Notes under the pieces: generated by a model | Databases searched by the model: none | What the model was told of the DNA's origin: nothing | The model's input: the letters and a program-made list of their open reading frames with translations, nothing else | Made by a program: the position numbers and the translations under genes | NCBI GenBank assembly: GCA_036345935.2 | Contig: JADWOT020001293.1 | Span: 1-64,000, forward strand | DNA length: 64,000 nt | Direction: 5' to 3' | Source of the DNA: Taenia hydatigena | Lineage: Eukaryota > Platyhelminthes > Cestoda > Cyclophyllidea > Taeniidae | Part shown: positions 23,665 to 36,290 of the stretch, one piece after another | Position numbering within the stretch: position 1 is the first letter of the stretch | Layout: each line of letters starts with the position of its first letter

Positions 23665-23852
23665 CTTCCTGCTACAATCAAAGGTCCTAATGCAGATGGT
23701 TCTGCTGCCACTGCTACCTCCTTGGTGCCCTTCGGTGAAGGTATGAATTTGGTAACTCGGTTCATTAGTGTGATATCGAGAGTGCGGACACCTGAGGTGG
23801 TGGAGACGAGTGTTCTCAGAAGATGGTGAGAACTGGACCCCAAGTAGTTCAT
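23665..23852 (-). CDS. Candidate exon, unidentified
   Basis: A GC-elevated block on the minus strand, open in two frames and ending at a consensus donor AGGAAG|GTGAGT (23665/23664). The better-looking frame starts with ATG at 23852 and contains TLDITLMNRVTKFIPSPKGT and PSALGPLIVAG. A second frame (to 23892) is also open, so the reading frame is unsettled. No family recognised. Confidence 0.28.
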
Positions 23853-25798
23853 TCAGTCGTTGTCGTCGCAAAGAGAGGGTGGACGACTTCAAGACGTCTG
23901 CCTTGTACGAATTGCAAGTCTTCTTCTTTCTGTTTCAAGTGCTGATCGGATTTAACTTAAGCCATCTGACTGATTCATAGTCACTGGAATTTCGTTGCAA
24001 TATTTGTTTACATTTCAAAGCTAGTCAAAAGACGTTGAAGAATTTTGCTTTCTCATTGCTAATATTATGCGCCATGAATTATAACACGGCACCTAAAGGA
24101 CCACTCTCTGGATGTTAATCTTCCACAAAGGTGATCCATATTTGCTAAGATTTCACAATATCGAGACTGCTGCCTGATTGTTGAATACGAGCGATTGTGC
24201 TCTGCTACAAACTTGTGTTTACACGATCCAGCCAAACGACTCATATTATACGGACTTCTCAGCTCTCAGCTGGACATTTTGAGTGGCGTTCTTCGGACTT
24301 TGCTACGTTATCACCATACAACCTACCACCATAGATTCTTTCCGTTTTGTTAAATTTCCAACGGATTTAAGTAGCTAAAATCCAGTAATATTTTGCAGCC
24401 CAGTACCTGGACCCTTGTCTCTGCAGTAGTATCGATACGGTAATCACCGGCTAAAACTGAGTGAAGTTTAACATTGATTTCAGACTAAGTCTAAGGCCAG
24501 CTTTTTGTCCAGTCTACGTACGGTATTTGGTAACGTTGCAACGGACAGTAGTAAAGCGTACCCCTTGTGACCAAATGGCAAAAGAAGTTTAACTTTGGCG
24601 ATTTCAGATCAGTTAAAGGACCTTACATTCAAAAGGTTGCTCGTAACAAATAAACTCGAAACACCCATTCTTTTAGCTTGTCTTAATCTTGATCAATGTG
24701 CCAAGGGTAGCCAGAAGCAATGCGTAGCGTGAGTAGTGATGCAGCAGTTGGTTCATCCCTTCCTCACCATTTAGGCAAATGTAATGAAGCTGGACCGCAT
24801 GACTTCCGACCAAATGCCATGGGCAAGGTCCTACGTAGTCTTAGAGACTAAAATGTTTTCATTTTAACCGAGTTACCGCCTTGACTCTCTTTATGTGAAA
24901 AACATAACAAAAGTAGAAGGAGAACCATTTTTTTTTAATTCAAGGCTGTAATTTTCCAATTTTTGGAATGCGAACACTTTGAGCGGTCTGTAGGCCATCA
25001 CATGCGAAACAAATCGTGATGGTGTTAATGTGGGGCGCATTCGGCGTGCAAACGCTTTGAAGTGGACGGACGGTAGAGGAAGTGACCAAAATAAGAACTG
25101 CCTAGTAGTCTTTAGGTCTTTGTCTTATCCGAACCGTTCATGCATTCGGTTGATGCTTATTTGTTGCACCATTCTAACTTTTATCTATCATTGGGTTTAG
25201 GCATTCTAGACGCATTAATATGGACCAGTACATAGGTGCAGGAGCCGCAAGGCAAGCAATCTGTCATTCTGCTTGGCAGCATGGGGTCTTTTTGAACATA
25301 GGGCATCGGTTATTAAATGGCGGACAATGGTAAGCAAATCTAATAAATCACCTTCAAATGGTTTAATTAAATGTAGCATATTTGGACTGACGATGAGCTT
25401 ACAGAAGTGTGGAATTCAGCTAAACTCAGTTCGCAAGGCAGACAAAATCAATTCACATCCTCAACGTTCAACCAAGCAAGCCCATGCTTATAAGTGTAAG
25501 TTGTAAAAGTCCTTGAAAAGTAGAGTAGAGGCGAATTTTGAATATCTGTGCTAGACACTAACTGACGATCAGGCAGTTGTCAAAAGAATGAGGTCAAGGC
25601 ATTGGCGGTAATCAATGACCCGTCTATCCATCAGTTGGGACTAGACACGTCACAGCTGTTTTATTGGTTATCTAACAACCTTTACTGTTATGTAGTAGTT
25701 GCGAGTCGTTCCACGTCTGTAGGTGTAAGCGCCTTCAATTATGATGATCAAACTGGTGCATTCAGAGTGAAACAAGAATGAGTTCGCAACCGACTTAC
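23853..25798. other. No supported gene
   Basis: No frame with splice or motif support was found. Confidence 0.4.
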
Positions 25799-25877
25799 TT
25801 AGATAATTGCCTGACAGAAGAACTACCAATGTGCTAAAGACTATATTTATTTTAACTTCCGCTCGCTTCTCCTTCAT
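25799..25877 (-). CDS. Candidate signal-peptide exon
   Basis: ATG at 25877, then 26 codons with a hydrophobic core (VFSTLVVLLSG), ending at CTAA|GTAAGT in phase 1. Length (79 nt) and phase equal those of exon 1 of the EG95-like gene at 13079-13157, but the residues differ and no FN3 exon follows in the next kilobase. The frame also runs on upstream and downstream without stops, so this may be part of a chance frame (25668-25913). Confidence 0.22.
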
Positions 25878-27010
25878 ATTACTCCATGTTACTAATGCCA
25901 CTGCTCTGGCCACCGCTTATTCTAAACACGGAGTAGCTGAGTTTTATTTTGTCTGTTTTCATTTGAATTCAGAAGGCAGTCATTTAAATCCATGTTTGCA
26001 GGTTCTTAAGCGCTTCCAATTCTATTAGCAACGTCTTGATTCATGCGAATCGTACACCGACAAGCCGATTCAAGAGGTGCTCCTCAGCTATCATAACCTG
26101 CAAATTGGCAAGTAGAAGGCACAGACACAAATAAAAACAAATTAGAAGGCTTGTTCATAAATGATACGTAGTAGCTATCTTAATGGCTAGTAATCACGTT
26201 TCTAAATGGGCACATTAACATCCGAATTACCATTAAGGCGTTCCAATTCATCCTGGTGACTGCTCACTAGTCACCAATTCGGTTGTTACAGCTAACGAAT
26301 TCAGAAAAATTAGTAATAGCCCAATTTAATGCAAACGCATGCTTAAGCGTTCGCTTGCAGTTGCTGCGCGATAAATGCAAATGCTCAAATTTTGAACTCG
26401 TCTAAATAGTCAAAAGGCTGACAATATCAATCAACTGCGTGCAGGTTGGCGAAAATTGCTTGACTACTTTCAGCAGAGCTACGATTTGTTCTGCCATTAC
26501 AAAGTCCAATCACTACGGATGCTCTGATTTGGTAAAGCCTGGAGAACTTCAGAGGGAATGAATTAGACTTCGTAAAAGGAAGCCAATATTGGCGGCCCTC
26601 AAGGCATTTTCGCGCTGAAAGCCTTACGTATGCAAATAATTCCATTAATAGCCCGTCGTCATTTTAGCAAAAGCACATGCTAGCTGCTATAAATCGCATA
26701 ATCTCCTGTTTTCCATGCGCCAATGAAAGTCAAACTGCAATCACATCCACTCCGGACTGGATTAAACTAGAGATCGGCGTAGTGTGCTCGATACAATTCG
26801 CACTTAAAGAAACTAAAGCGTGCTTGTTTGAAGCCGCCCTATATCTCATGCAGTAAGGCGTAGCAATTGTAGTGCTCCTTAAGCTTACCTATTCACTCAC
26901 CTGCTTACCTGTCTATCTAATCTGCGCTTAAATTATCCGATGACGCAGAATGGCAAACAAAGTGAAACTATTAGCATTGGTTTATCCACACATGCATTAA
27001 ACATTTTTAA
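25878..27010. other. No supported gene; GT-rich donor-like tract near 26.9 kb
   Basis: At about 26885-26925 the minus strand holds three donor-like words in a row (GGTAAGC, GGTGAGT, GGTAAGC) inside an imperfect tetranucleotide-like tract. I take it as simple sequence downstream of the T-box gene. Confidence 0.4.
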
Positions 27011-27016
27011 TTTATT
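27011..27016 (-). terminator. Poly(A) signal AATAAA of the T-box gene
   Basis: AATAAA on the minus strand, about 82 bases past the stop codon at 27098-27100; the first such hexamer there. Confidence 0.6.
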
Positions 27017-27097
27017 TAAAAAGCAAAAAGCATGTATAGCCCCCTCATAAGCACACGCAACCAGGTCTGAATGCGTGGAAGTGAAAGGCCAAAATAA

Positions 27098-28783
27098 CTA
27101 TTTTAAGAAGCGCTGACGACTTCTAAATGCTTTGGCATAGGGATTTCTACTGATCTTTGCGTCTGAAATGCGCTTATTGCGATAGACAGTTACGGCTATG
27201 AATTCTGTCTCTGGAATGATATAGGTACCTACATGCTCGAGGCCTGTTGGAGAACCTGTTTGCAATACTTTCGCACTCGATTGACACGCAGATGCTTCTT
27301 CAGGTGCCAAGTGGCGTACTATATGGTAGCGCGGAATATAGATCTGCATACTGCGGACAAATATCTAGGCGGAATTATAGCAGGACTCAGAATGAACTTT
27401 GCAGCAATCAATTTACCAAGATATAACATAAAACTTGCATTAGCAGCGAAAGTGATTACCTGATTCTTCATTTTGTCGGTGCAGACATTGTTGGTGATCT
27501 TAGCTAACTTAAAATCCACGCCACGAGCCATCAATCTCGAACCTTTCTCGCATGAGTTGCGTGACACGTAGATGTGAGAAGCTAAAAGAAACACAAAGAC
27601 GTCCATCGGGGTCATACTTGCAAGGAAGGGGTTTGTGCAGCTATTTACAAATAAGAGTACTCTACGCTTCAATACGTACATTGATTTGATGGAGGTGGAT
27701 GACAAAGGGTCCGACAGGGTATCCATTGGCTAGACTGAAATTTGTACATAACCCGATCTTTTGGCATCAAGTCCATAAAAAATGTGTACTTCTCATCAAC
27801 CTCCAAGCCCTCAACGTTTACTGTCAGTGTAGGAAATATCCTTCTGCAACAAATTGTCTGATTGTATTAGATCACTAAGCAAAGGGGTGCAGGTTGACAG
27901 AAATAATTTTGATTTTCGAAATCATTTACCTTCCATTCTTGCTGGTAATCATCTCCATGCGGTAAGGCCACGTAGCCTGCCACGACGCCTTGTCACGCAA
28001 TCGCAGAGTAATTGTCGGACGTTGCGATGACTTAGAAAACTCAAAATCTGACCCTGCCACACAAATGGATAAGAACTCCTCCCTTTTACTGTTAAAGTGT
28101 TCATGCCACACGTTGGGCACTGCCTGACTGATGGCCAATAGGTCCGAGTGCAGGTCCTGCCTCACAACTGACGAAAGAGTGGATGGACTTGTTTGCACTT
28201 CTAATCGGGCTGATGCACTACCCACTGCTGCTTCAGGTGGTAGTCCTTCGTAGCTGTCTCCATGTCCTATTTTGATCATGCTGACTGTTTGTAGGACACT
28301 GAGAGAAGGATTGGTAGGTTGATATGTGTGTTGTGGCATTATACTAAAAGGTGACCAATTACCTGTCTTAGTCGAAGCGCCTTTCCGGTAGTCCAGAGCA
28401 TTGTCGAAGCAACTTTTCTGCTGTGGTGCTTGATTTTGCTGCAGTCTATGAGCGGCGTTTGAGCCTTCATAGCAGTACAAATTTTGGTGATAGGCAAAGG
28501 TGGTCAGATCTGGCTTGAAATACGTAGTCTCATTGCTGTCAATTTGGCATTGTCTTGATGACGAGTAAGGTAAACTTTGTTGGGAAGGATAGCATATCCT
28601 GGAGTCTGCGTTGTTAAAATGTGGGGCAAACTCATGATGAAAACCTGCGGAATACGGTAGTGCGTCAAAGGCCGTCCCTAAATATCGCACTGGCATCAAA
28701 GTGCGTTGTATGTTCTGCGTCTCAGCCAGCAAGTGTTCATGTGCATTAAGTGAAAAGGCGGGCATAGCCACCGAAACCAACAT
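27098..28783 (-). CDS. T-box transcription factor, divergent, four exons
   Basis: Exons 28783-27930, 27843-27680, 27581-27460 and 27364-27098, with introns of 86, 98 and 95 bp, all GT-AG and all in phase, give 468 residues. The first 250 residues are Gln/Ser/Tyr-rich with no domain. The T-box spans about 255-460: LRDKASW, EMITSKNGRR|IFPTL at the first splice, GLEVDEKYTFFMDLMP, YKFQSSQW, then HIYVSRNS and FKLAKITNN in exon 3, SMQIYIPRYHIV in exon 4, and the hallmark PETEFIAVTVYRNKRI with NPYAKAF. T-box proteins bind DNA as developmental regulators in the nucleus. Here several usually fixed residues differ (W-I-P-C where V-A-G-K is common, DFKLAK for SFQKLK) and the protein stops eight residues after AKAF with no C-terminal activation region. 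Exon 2 uses a poor donor, CAAT|GTACGT. The ATG at 28783 is preferred over 28861 because a TATA box lies between them. Subfamily not assigned. Confidence 0.88.
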
Positions 28784-28824
28784 TTGAGGAGGAAAGCAGT
28801 GATTGTCATTTTTCTGCTCTTTGC

Positions 28825-28835
28825 CTTTTATATAT
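28825..28835 (-). promoter_or_regulatory. TATA box of the T-box gene
   Basis: TATATAAAAGG on the minus strand, 42-52 bases upstream of the ATG at 28783. It falls inside the longer frame that begins at 28861, which argues that the 26 extra N-terminal codons are not translated from this promoter. Confidence 0.5.
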
Positions 28836-28899
28836 GGCGGCCATCTGGGACATTCATTCATTGGGATATTTTACTGGAAGTCTAAAAGCAAAATGGATG

Positions 28900-28946
28900 C
28901 GTTGAACAACAGCATCCAAACAACAACAGCAACAAACAACAGCAGG
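28900..28946. repeat. Imperfect CAA/CAG simple repeat
   Basis: Runs of AACAACAGC and CAACAACAGCAACAAACAACAGC just upstream of the T-box gene. Microsatellite-like and possibly variable in length. Confidence 0.7.
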
Positions 28947-31734
28947 TGTTTGTAAGCGCGTATTGATGCAACTACTTTTAATGAACGGTCAGGACTACGA
29001 TCCATGCGCTACGTATGCATTCCATGTAGGGGTTAATAACACTCAGCAGTGTCAGAACAGATAACACGATAAACAACCCACCTACTTACCCACCCGCCTG
29101 CTTGCCTCGTAATCAGCACAGCTTAATGCACGTGCTAAATAGTGAAACATCACTACCAGATGACACATAAAATAGATTTAATTAACCAATTGGCTAACGC
29201 ATGAGGTGGGGATTCATCAGCCACCAATGGAAGCGCTTCCGTTTGTTCCAAGATCCAAAAGCCTTGGATGCAGTTGTGTTAATAATTTTGTGACTTTTAC
29301 ATTAGCATACTCTGCATTGTTTGGGACAAAAACGTTTTATTTTAAAGTAGAGTTATGTGCTTTGGCTACGACTGGCAAAAATAAGTTAATGGCAATGCCT
29401 GTGAAACCGATTTTAACTTAAGCACGGTTTTCTAATGCTCTTCTGCAGCACGGATTGACAGTAAATGCATAAGCAAATGTAGACGAGCTAAAATGATGCA
29501 TTAATTCATTGTTAGCACCTTAATGGAATTTGAAGTAAGTAAAGCTCGTGACATATTTTTATGAAAGCACAGCATAGTTCAGGAATCATGTTCAGGAAAA
29601 AATGAACTTAGTTAAACAACATCATTAAGACGGATGAGCAGTGGAGTATGAACAAGGAAAGGAACTTTTTAAAACAAAAATACTTTTAATTGCACTTGGC
29701 AAACAAAAGTTCGAAAATCTCTGTGACTTCCTTAGGTGGACAATTACTAAATGCACAAGCAGTCGGGTCTAAAATAAAAAAACACTGTCAAAATATTTGA
29801 TTTTAGTGTGCCGTTTGAAATTCTTCGTAGAAGTTGCTACAAAGCACCAATGGTTCCAAAGCGTAAGAAAGCACTACATGCATTTAAACACGTTTTGGCC
29901 TAAGGCACTGTCACGTTCAAGGGAAGTAGATGGGTTTAGGTGGTGGTGGCGCACTTTTATGGTCTCTGAACTTAGTCATGTCATTTAACGCCTGCAAACG
30001 TGACTCTTACTTGGCTGGAAGGGCGAATTTCAGAAGCCAACCTCATTCAAGTCAAAATACGAACTAGATGTTTATAGAAGCCAAAGATGTTTTCAAAACC
30101 GCCTTAGTGCAATCACTATGATACCGTCTTCACATTTCTGCCGGACCCAAGATCACAACCAGAGCGCATAGCGATAAGAAAAGACTAAAGCAAATAGATT
30201 CGTCTAAGAAACCTGCTTTAGACTAAATGCAGGGCAAAGTTATTAAACACAAGCACACGTTTTTTTCCGGATGATGACGAAACTTCTGGGTCACAGTAAT
30301 TTGGGCAGTCATTCTTTAGCGGTAGCGGCTGAAAGGGGCTGTTAAAACTCAAAGCATCTTTAAATGTAGGCATGAAACCAAAAACCACAGCAGCTTAAAC
30401 GCGAGAGAGCCTTCATTCCAGCCATGTAGTTGCATTCGTGGGGTATAGGATATCAAGGCAAACGACCACTTAGATACGTGAGCATAAGTTGTACTGGCAT
30501 TCCTTCTCTCAAACGCCCTAATTTGCTAGCAAGTGAGGCAACAGGTGCTCACACAGTTTAACTTACCCTTGAACTTGTTGTGCCAGACTCACAAACAGCG
30601 CCCCATGATGGGAAAAGCCTGGATCTTATTACACCACTTCTCAAGAACCGTTCAAATTGTAATCTTAGATAATAAAAATCTTGTCTTCAAGCCAATGTTG
30701 AAAATTGGTCTAATCCGACTGAGTAGTTGCGTATAATCAATGCCTGTATGGCGTAAGTCATGATTTATGCAGTCTGTGTGATGCGAATTATTACGCCGCA
30801 TCAGATGTTAAAACCCGCCATATCACAGCTTTCTAGTAAAAATCTCACGCTGCACCGTGTTTGACAAATAGATATGCGTGAATTTCCCACTTCTCCAGGT
30901 ATCACAATCATACGTGGACTGATTAGTGATTCACTGGTGGCTGCGTCCCTACCAAATCCAGCTTTAGTTTGCTTCGTGCTTAAATCGTTGATTTCGTGTG
31001 GTGTTCGCAATCGTCTTGGCTGTTTTTAAAGGACTTTAGCTTAAATCGCCATTACATATATTACCACATGCCGATTACCCACAATAGGTAGAAGGGCGTG
31101 AACTCGCGAGGTCTATGTGGTGGTTTGTGAAATTCAATATTCTCCTGCAAGTACCATGCTGCTAATGGTACTACGATCTCTGACATCGGTTGACGACAGC
31201 GTATAGCACACTTGCCAGATATTTATGCTATTCTCCTTCACAGTGTTTCTCAGGGCGTTCTATGCCAAGTGTTTCTGGTTGGCCCAAAGCCGCTTAAAGT
31301 GGTTTTGAATGCGAAGCAGATTAGTGAACCTGTGCATGTGCACTTTAACACCCGGCTTCGCGATTCAATAACACTTTCATTGATTAGAACAAAATTCTGC
31401 ACTTGTTACTTTTTTGAAGTTAACTTCCACTGAGTCTGCAAGCTGCTAAGGGCATAAGCGCAACCTTTGCGACCACTTTAGTTATTAATGAATTTGTACT
31501 TTTAGTAACTACACTTGGGAGAGGAAACTGGCGTGTGGTCGCCATTCATATCATGCAGTGCACTGTGCTTTAGAAAGTCATTTTATCTAAAAAACCGATT
31601 GGTTTTTTCAAAAATAAGTTTATTAATAAATCATAACCGAACAAATTATGGGGTGCAGCATGTTATGCCCTTTATTAGCCATTGATAGTTAGTTCGAGCA
31701 GAATCAAATCTGAGTCATGCCGTGCAGCAATGAT
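28947..31734. other. No supported gene
   Basis: Short frames only. The minus frame at 30801-31010 has fairly even composition but no splice site or motif to support it. Confidence 0.4.
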
Positions 31735-31795
31735 ATGGTCTTTGGTCTAATCGGAACAATCCATGTTGTCGTACTCTGTGTTAATATAAGTGTAG
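31735..31795 (+). CDS. Candidate signal-peptide exon
   Basis: ATG followed by a strongly hydrophobic stretch (MVFGLIGTIHVVVLCVNISV) and a consensus donor, TGTAG|GTAAGT, leaving phase 1. I found no convincing next exon in the following kilobase. Small size makes chance likely. Confidence 0.2.
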
Positions 31796-34529
31796 GTAAG
31801 TTTAATTTCCTTCAACATGACTTATCAATATTTGAATGCTCACATCTTTGCCATGTGTGATGATGACAGCGACCATTCATTGCTTCGGAGAAAACTATCA
31901 TGAAAAGTAGTCGCATGAGCATAGGGCTAGTCGCAACAACTCTATACTAGGACAGAATAACTGCATTTTTAATTCATTTCGATGACTTGGCTAGGGTTGT
32001 TCATGGCAAATTGGAATTCTTGTTCTCGGTCTACCATTTAGTTTACAAGTTCCAAAGCAATTAACGCATTCTCCCAAATCCATGCAGGGTAGGATCTTTT
32101 GAGATCCTTGAGAGGGATGATCAAATAGCTAATGTTAAGTGCACTAACTCACACTCAAATTCACTTAAGATGCAGTTGTGCTAAATATGGCAAGTCCTAC
32201 TTCAAGGTTTGGCAAAGGTGAAATTGAGAGCTGATGCTGATGCAACTTTTTAGAATCAACAAAATTAACACAAGCCCGTTGTGAATCATCAGTTACCTTA
32301 GCCTAAAACCGACGTATAAGGTCAAAAATGAGCTTTTAATAAATAACCTAAAATTAAGTGAATTTCAATCCTTCGGTCTAAATTATGGCAGTTTTGCTAA
32401 TTTAAATTCACAAATTTCACATTCTGCGTTATGGATTTACTACAATTTTATGCAAAAATCTACTAGGGTGCGCCAAGACCATCAGTGCAGAGAGTCTGCG
32501 ATTACCACCAAAGCGCTATCAAATGTGATGGCATAAACGAATTGCTAATAAACCTATGAGACAGCTACGAAGCCACGTCAGAAGCTAAAAACGTGGTGGC
32601 ATTACGCTTTTCCGCCTCACTTCTTGGACACGATTTCTATTAAATTTTGTCTTAAAACTGATTAATTAACATCCATCCACACACCAGGTTCAGTTACTCA
32701 CAAGGCCTCGCTGGAGAAGGATTTAACCGGCCTCACGCAATCTTTGGCTGGACGTGCTATGCTCTAATCTCTACATTATTAAGCCGAACCATCACAAACG
32801 TTTGATTCCAAAGCCCAAATAATTGTCTTGGTACGTCTGTATGTCAATCTAATGGATTGCATCTGGGTGGATGACATGCTTTTTACAAGAATAACAGTGT
32901 TGCTGCCACCTATGAATGATATGCACTGTGTAAGTCTAATTAGTCATATCTAAATCAGGAGAGACCTTACCACGTATATTTCATTTTAAGGGAAAAGAGA
33001 CGTGTGCCGTCACATCGATGGCCATGCTAGTGGAACTGAAAGGCACCATCTTGAGGTGATTATCACGGTAGTTGCATGTCATTGGTCTAATTGCAAAACT
33101 CACCAATTTTCAGCTCTGACATGCCAACTAAATTCTGGTCCAAAGCCATAAGTACTTGGCTTTTTTGATTAAACTTATCTACACATTTAAAACAAGTATG
33201 ATAATTAATTTTAAAATGCTGCTGTTATGAAATTCGTCGCAATGCGTGTTGAGTTAAAGACTATTAAGGCATCCACATTTGGTGAGATTCGTAAATCTAA
33301 TAAGCGCAATATGGTGGGCAATTGGTGTGTGCACTGCCGATCTATGCTGAATCGTTTTGCTTACTGCAGCTGAGGAGTGGTATTAGTTCTATGTGCACCC
33401 GCTACGAGGTAATGGGGTATGAATAATTAACATATGAGAATGAAAGGAAAATATCAAATTTAAGCTCGTTTAATCATCAGCGGGCTGAAGAACAAAAGAA
33501 GAAGTGGCAGAGTGCCAATTATGTCCTTTGATTCCACCTTGCTATTCGATCAAATGCATAAACTAGCACTAAGTATCAAACAACTGACGTGTTAAAGCAA
33601 CCTATCTAAGACCTTGCTATTGACTCGGAGATGGCACCTTTGCGTTCACTACGAAGCTATGCCAAATACTTTAAGCTGGACATAAAGAGGTCGCAATGTG
33701 AAGTGTTGCAATGGCAGACCTGATCTAGATCCTTGCCAAGCGATAAGGTGAAGGTGCAGGTGCAGTAGACCACCGCTTAAACAGCGGTCTCTACTCCTCA
33801 AAATTCCTAATTTATCGCCCTTGTTTCGAGAAAAATAGCAACACATGCTAAGAGATTATGGATTTTTCGCAAGGACTTTCCGATAAAACAATTTAAGTAA
33901 ACTTGCAGTGTGGGCAACCCCGCAGGAATAGCTCATGAATTACAATCAAATCAAGCATAAAGCGAAGGTGATATTGGCACTTAGCGCAACATGGTAGTGC
34001 TTACGAGATTACCAGACATTGCCACCAAGAACAGATGCCTTCATTTTGAATTTAGGCTGTCACAAGCGATCAGGTGGGCTAAAGTGAACCGTGGTACAGC
34101 AACAGATGTAAAACACATTACACTTTGGTTGAGGAAGAAGGATACGCTAACAGTAGTCCACCTCGTTGGCACGTGGGATTCTCGCGTACTCGGTTCCATG
34201 TTAGACAGACTGTTACTCTAACAGGTTAATCATCATATGCACACCAAAGGCACTTCTTCAGTTATCTATTTTGCATTTATTGCCACTAAGTCCAAGAAAA
34301 ACAACACAGATACTGTCCAGCTTCCATTTCAGCTCAGATTCCTCCCTCACCGAACATTGCGAAAGAAGGAATCAGAGGGTGACACTGACCTACGCATATT
34401 TGGAGTTGCCATACACACGCGTCCACATTCAAGGTGAAATAGCGAGAAGAGCACACCAGCATGATGAAGATTATAAGAGCAAAAGCATTGCAAGTAATAA
34501 AGCGCCAGACTACCCAGCAGTGGCGGGCT
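31796..34529. other. No supported gene
   Basis: AT-rich DNA; frames at 33649-33846 and 33991-34221 have no supporting signals. Confidence 0.4.
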
Positions 34530-35170
34530 GCTAGAAATAATGGGGAGTTGGCTGAGATTTGGACCCGAGATCACTCGCACCCCATCCACCATCCATCACC
34601 TCGGAGCGCAGGCCAACGCAATGCTACGCCGTCCAATGCAATCACCCTCTCTCCTATTCCACCACTATCCATCTCTGCCCTCCACGTGTCACGCGTCCGC
34701 GCTACCCTTTTCTGCTTTCTGACGCCAACACCACTCACACCGAATACGCCCTCCTCCCCAAAAAGTGCACTAGCACTCATACCTCCCCGACCGCTGGCCA
34801 CCATTTCTGCTTATTCATCCACCAACCCACTCTTTAATGCCCAACAAGTGGTCCGCTTATCAACCGATCGGTCCATTTATCTTCTTCCATTGCTACTTGC
34901 CCACCGAATCATTCGTGCCCATATACCAACACCATGAGAGGTAGCCTGCAAACTGCAGCATGAATGAAGGCACGCACATACGCAATGCCAGCGGGCCAGC
35001 AGACCTGTGGCAGCAGGCTAAATTGCACCACCACCAGGTGGCGTCTCACTCTTGCCAGAAGTTGGGCTCCAATTCACGCCTGCATGAGTTTCCTTTGCAA
35101 TTTGTGCTTCTCTGCGTTCATTGTTTCTCCTTTTGCTGACCTTCTAATTTATATTTACAACTTCTTTCTC
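34530..35170. other. GC- and pyrimidine-rich block, unidentified
   Basis: Sharp change of base composition: C-rich on +, with CATC/CACC runs around 34580-34610. Up to five overlapping frames are open on both strands, which is what biased composition produces. It could be an old mobile element or processed sequence; I found no diagnostic motif or terminal repeat. Confidence 0.35.
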
Positions 35171-35889
35171 ATTGTTATCTTTTTATAAAATGTGATAAAT
35201 TTGGCTTTAAATCAATTCGTTGTGCGCCATGCTGTTGCATTGCACTTGAGAGATGCAGCCATATTAAATACGGTCATATGTCCATGCAACAATAAGGTTC
35301 CTGGCGGTGGTAATCCCATTCGCGGTCCACAATAAGCGATCTCGTGGGCATTCAGCAAATGAAATCATGATGACTAACGCTTATCTTGGCAATAAATTGT
35401 ACAAGGAGCAAGTTTTTGCAAAAACAGTGAATCCAAACGCACCCAAACATTTACATTTTCCAAGCGCTAGCACAAGCTGTGCACCAAGAAAGGGGAGTGG
35501 TTTATCCCAGGACGAAGCTGCCCAGGCACCGATTGAAAGCTATGTGACAAATGTAAGCTTATGAAAGGACAGGGAGGAAAAATAAATGCCGATCTCGCTA
35601 CTATATGCTTGCACATTTCACTTGCAAAATGTTCTAATGTAAGGAACGATGCTCGTAGTCATGCGAAGAAAATATGAAGGTGTTACTCTGACTTCCTATT
35701 CTACATTCCTTTCGGCAATATGCTGAAGCAAAACAATCGCACTAAAGCACAAGGCATGCAAGGATATTCCACCATCTTTTGCGTCTCAGATTGCAATCCA
35801 GAATAGATATTGAGTGTTGTGGGATATAGCTTCTCAATGATCAGGCAAAAGAACTATCAAACGCCATTCAAATTTGCCCAGCTGAGGCA
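35171..35889. other. No supported gene
   Basis: The + frame at 35307-35564 ends near a donor-like word (AAAT|GTAAGC at about 35551), but there is no further support. Confidence 0.35.
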
Positions 35890-36129
35890 TCATAAGGGGC
35901 TTGTAGCATGCAGAGGGACCCAGGTAACAGTCACGTTTACTTTGCTACGGTAGATGAGGTAGGGCGTGGTCTCCGCTATAAAATGGGAGTACCGCCTCAT
36001 CCTTATCCGTACCCGCTTCATTCCTCCCATTATATCGCCATCCCTTGCGCACATTAACACATCACATGGGAAACCAAAATTAACAAGATGGGGATAAAGT
36101 GACATCAAGTCAACAGTGCTCAGGACTGC

Positions 36130-36290
36130 TCTGACTGTCTCTCAAACAAACGCTTTCTGCAGCGAAATTCACAGCAAGTGTACATCGCATTTGGCGGGAG
36201 CCATAAAGTGTCAGCTGGGGTGCCTGCAACTCCGGGGTAAGTACCTGTTCGGTTCGACTAAATTCTCGGACATGTAAGTGCTTCGCCTCC
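36130..36290 (+). pseudogene. Possible LINE reverse-transcriptase fragment (weak)
   Basis: A broken frame contains LSNKRFLQRNSQQVYIAFGG followed by SHKVSAGVPATPG and, after a frame change, YLFGSTKFSDM. The order L-N-R-Q-V-I--G-S---V-AGVP--G---LF-----DM is that of the palm region of non-LTR retrotransposon reverse transcriptases (AGVPQGSVL-P-LF). The catalytic Y-A-D-D box is not found downstream. If correct, it is an old truncated relic. Confidence 0.28.

Noticed and set aside
26885..26925. Three consecutive splice-donor-like words on minus
   Set aside because: They belong to an imperfect simple-sequence tract and no open coding frame precedes them.
29797..29988. A WFQ word suggesting a homeobox third helix
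   Set aside because: The residues around it (HQWFQSVRKHY) do not fit WFQNRR and no helix 1 or 2 precedes it.
34237..34937. Five overlapping frames of 60-158 codons in a C-rich block
   Set aside because: Simultaneous openness on several frames and both strands reflects biased composition; no domain seen.
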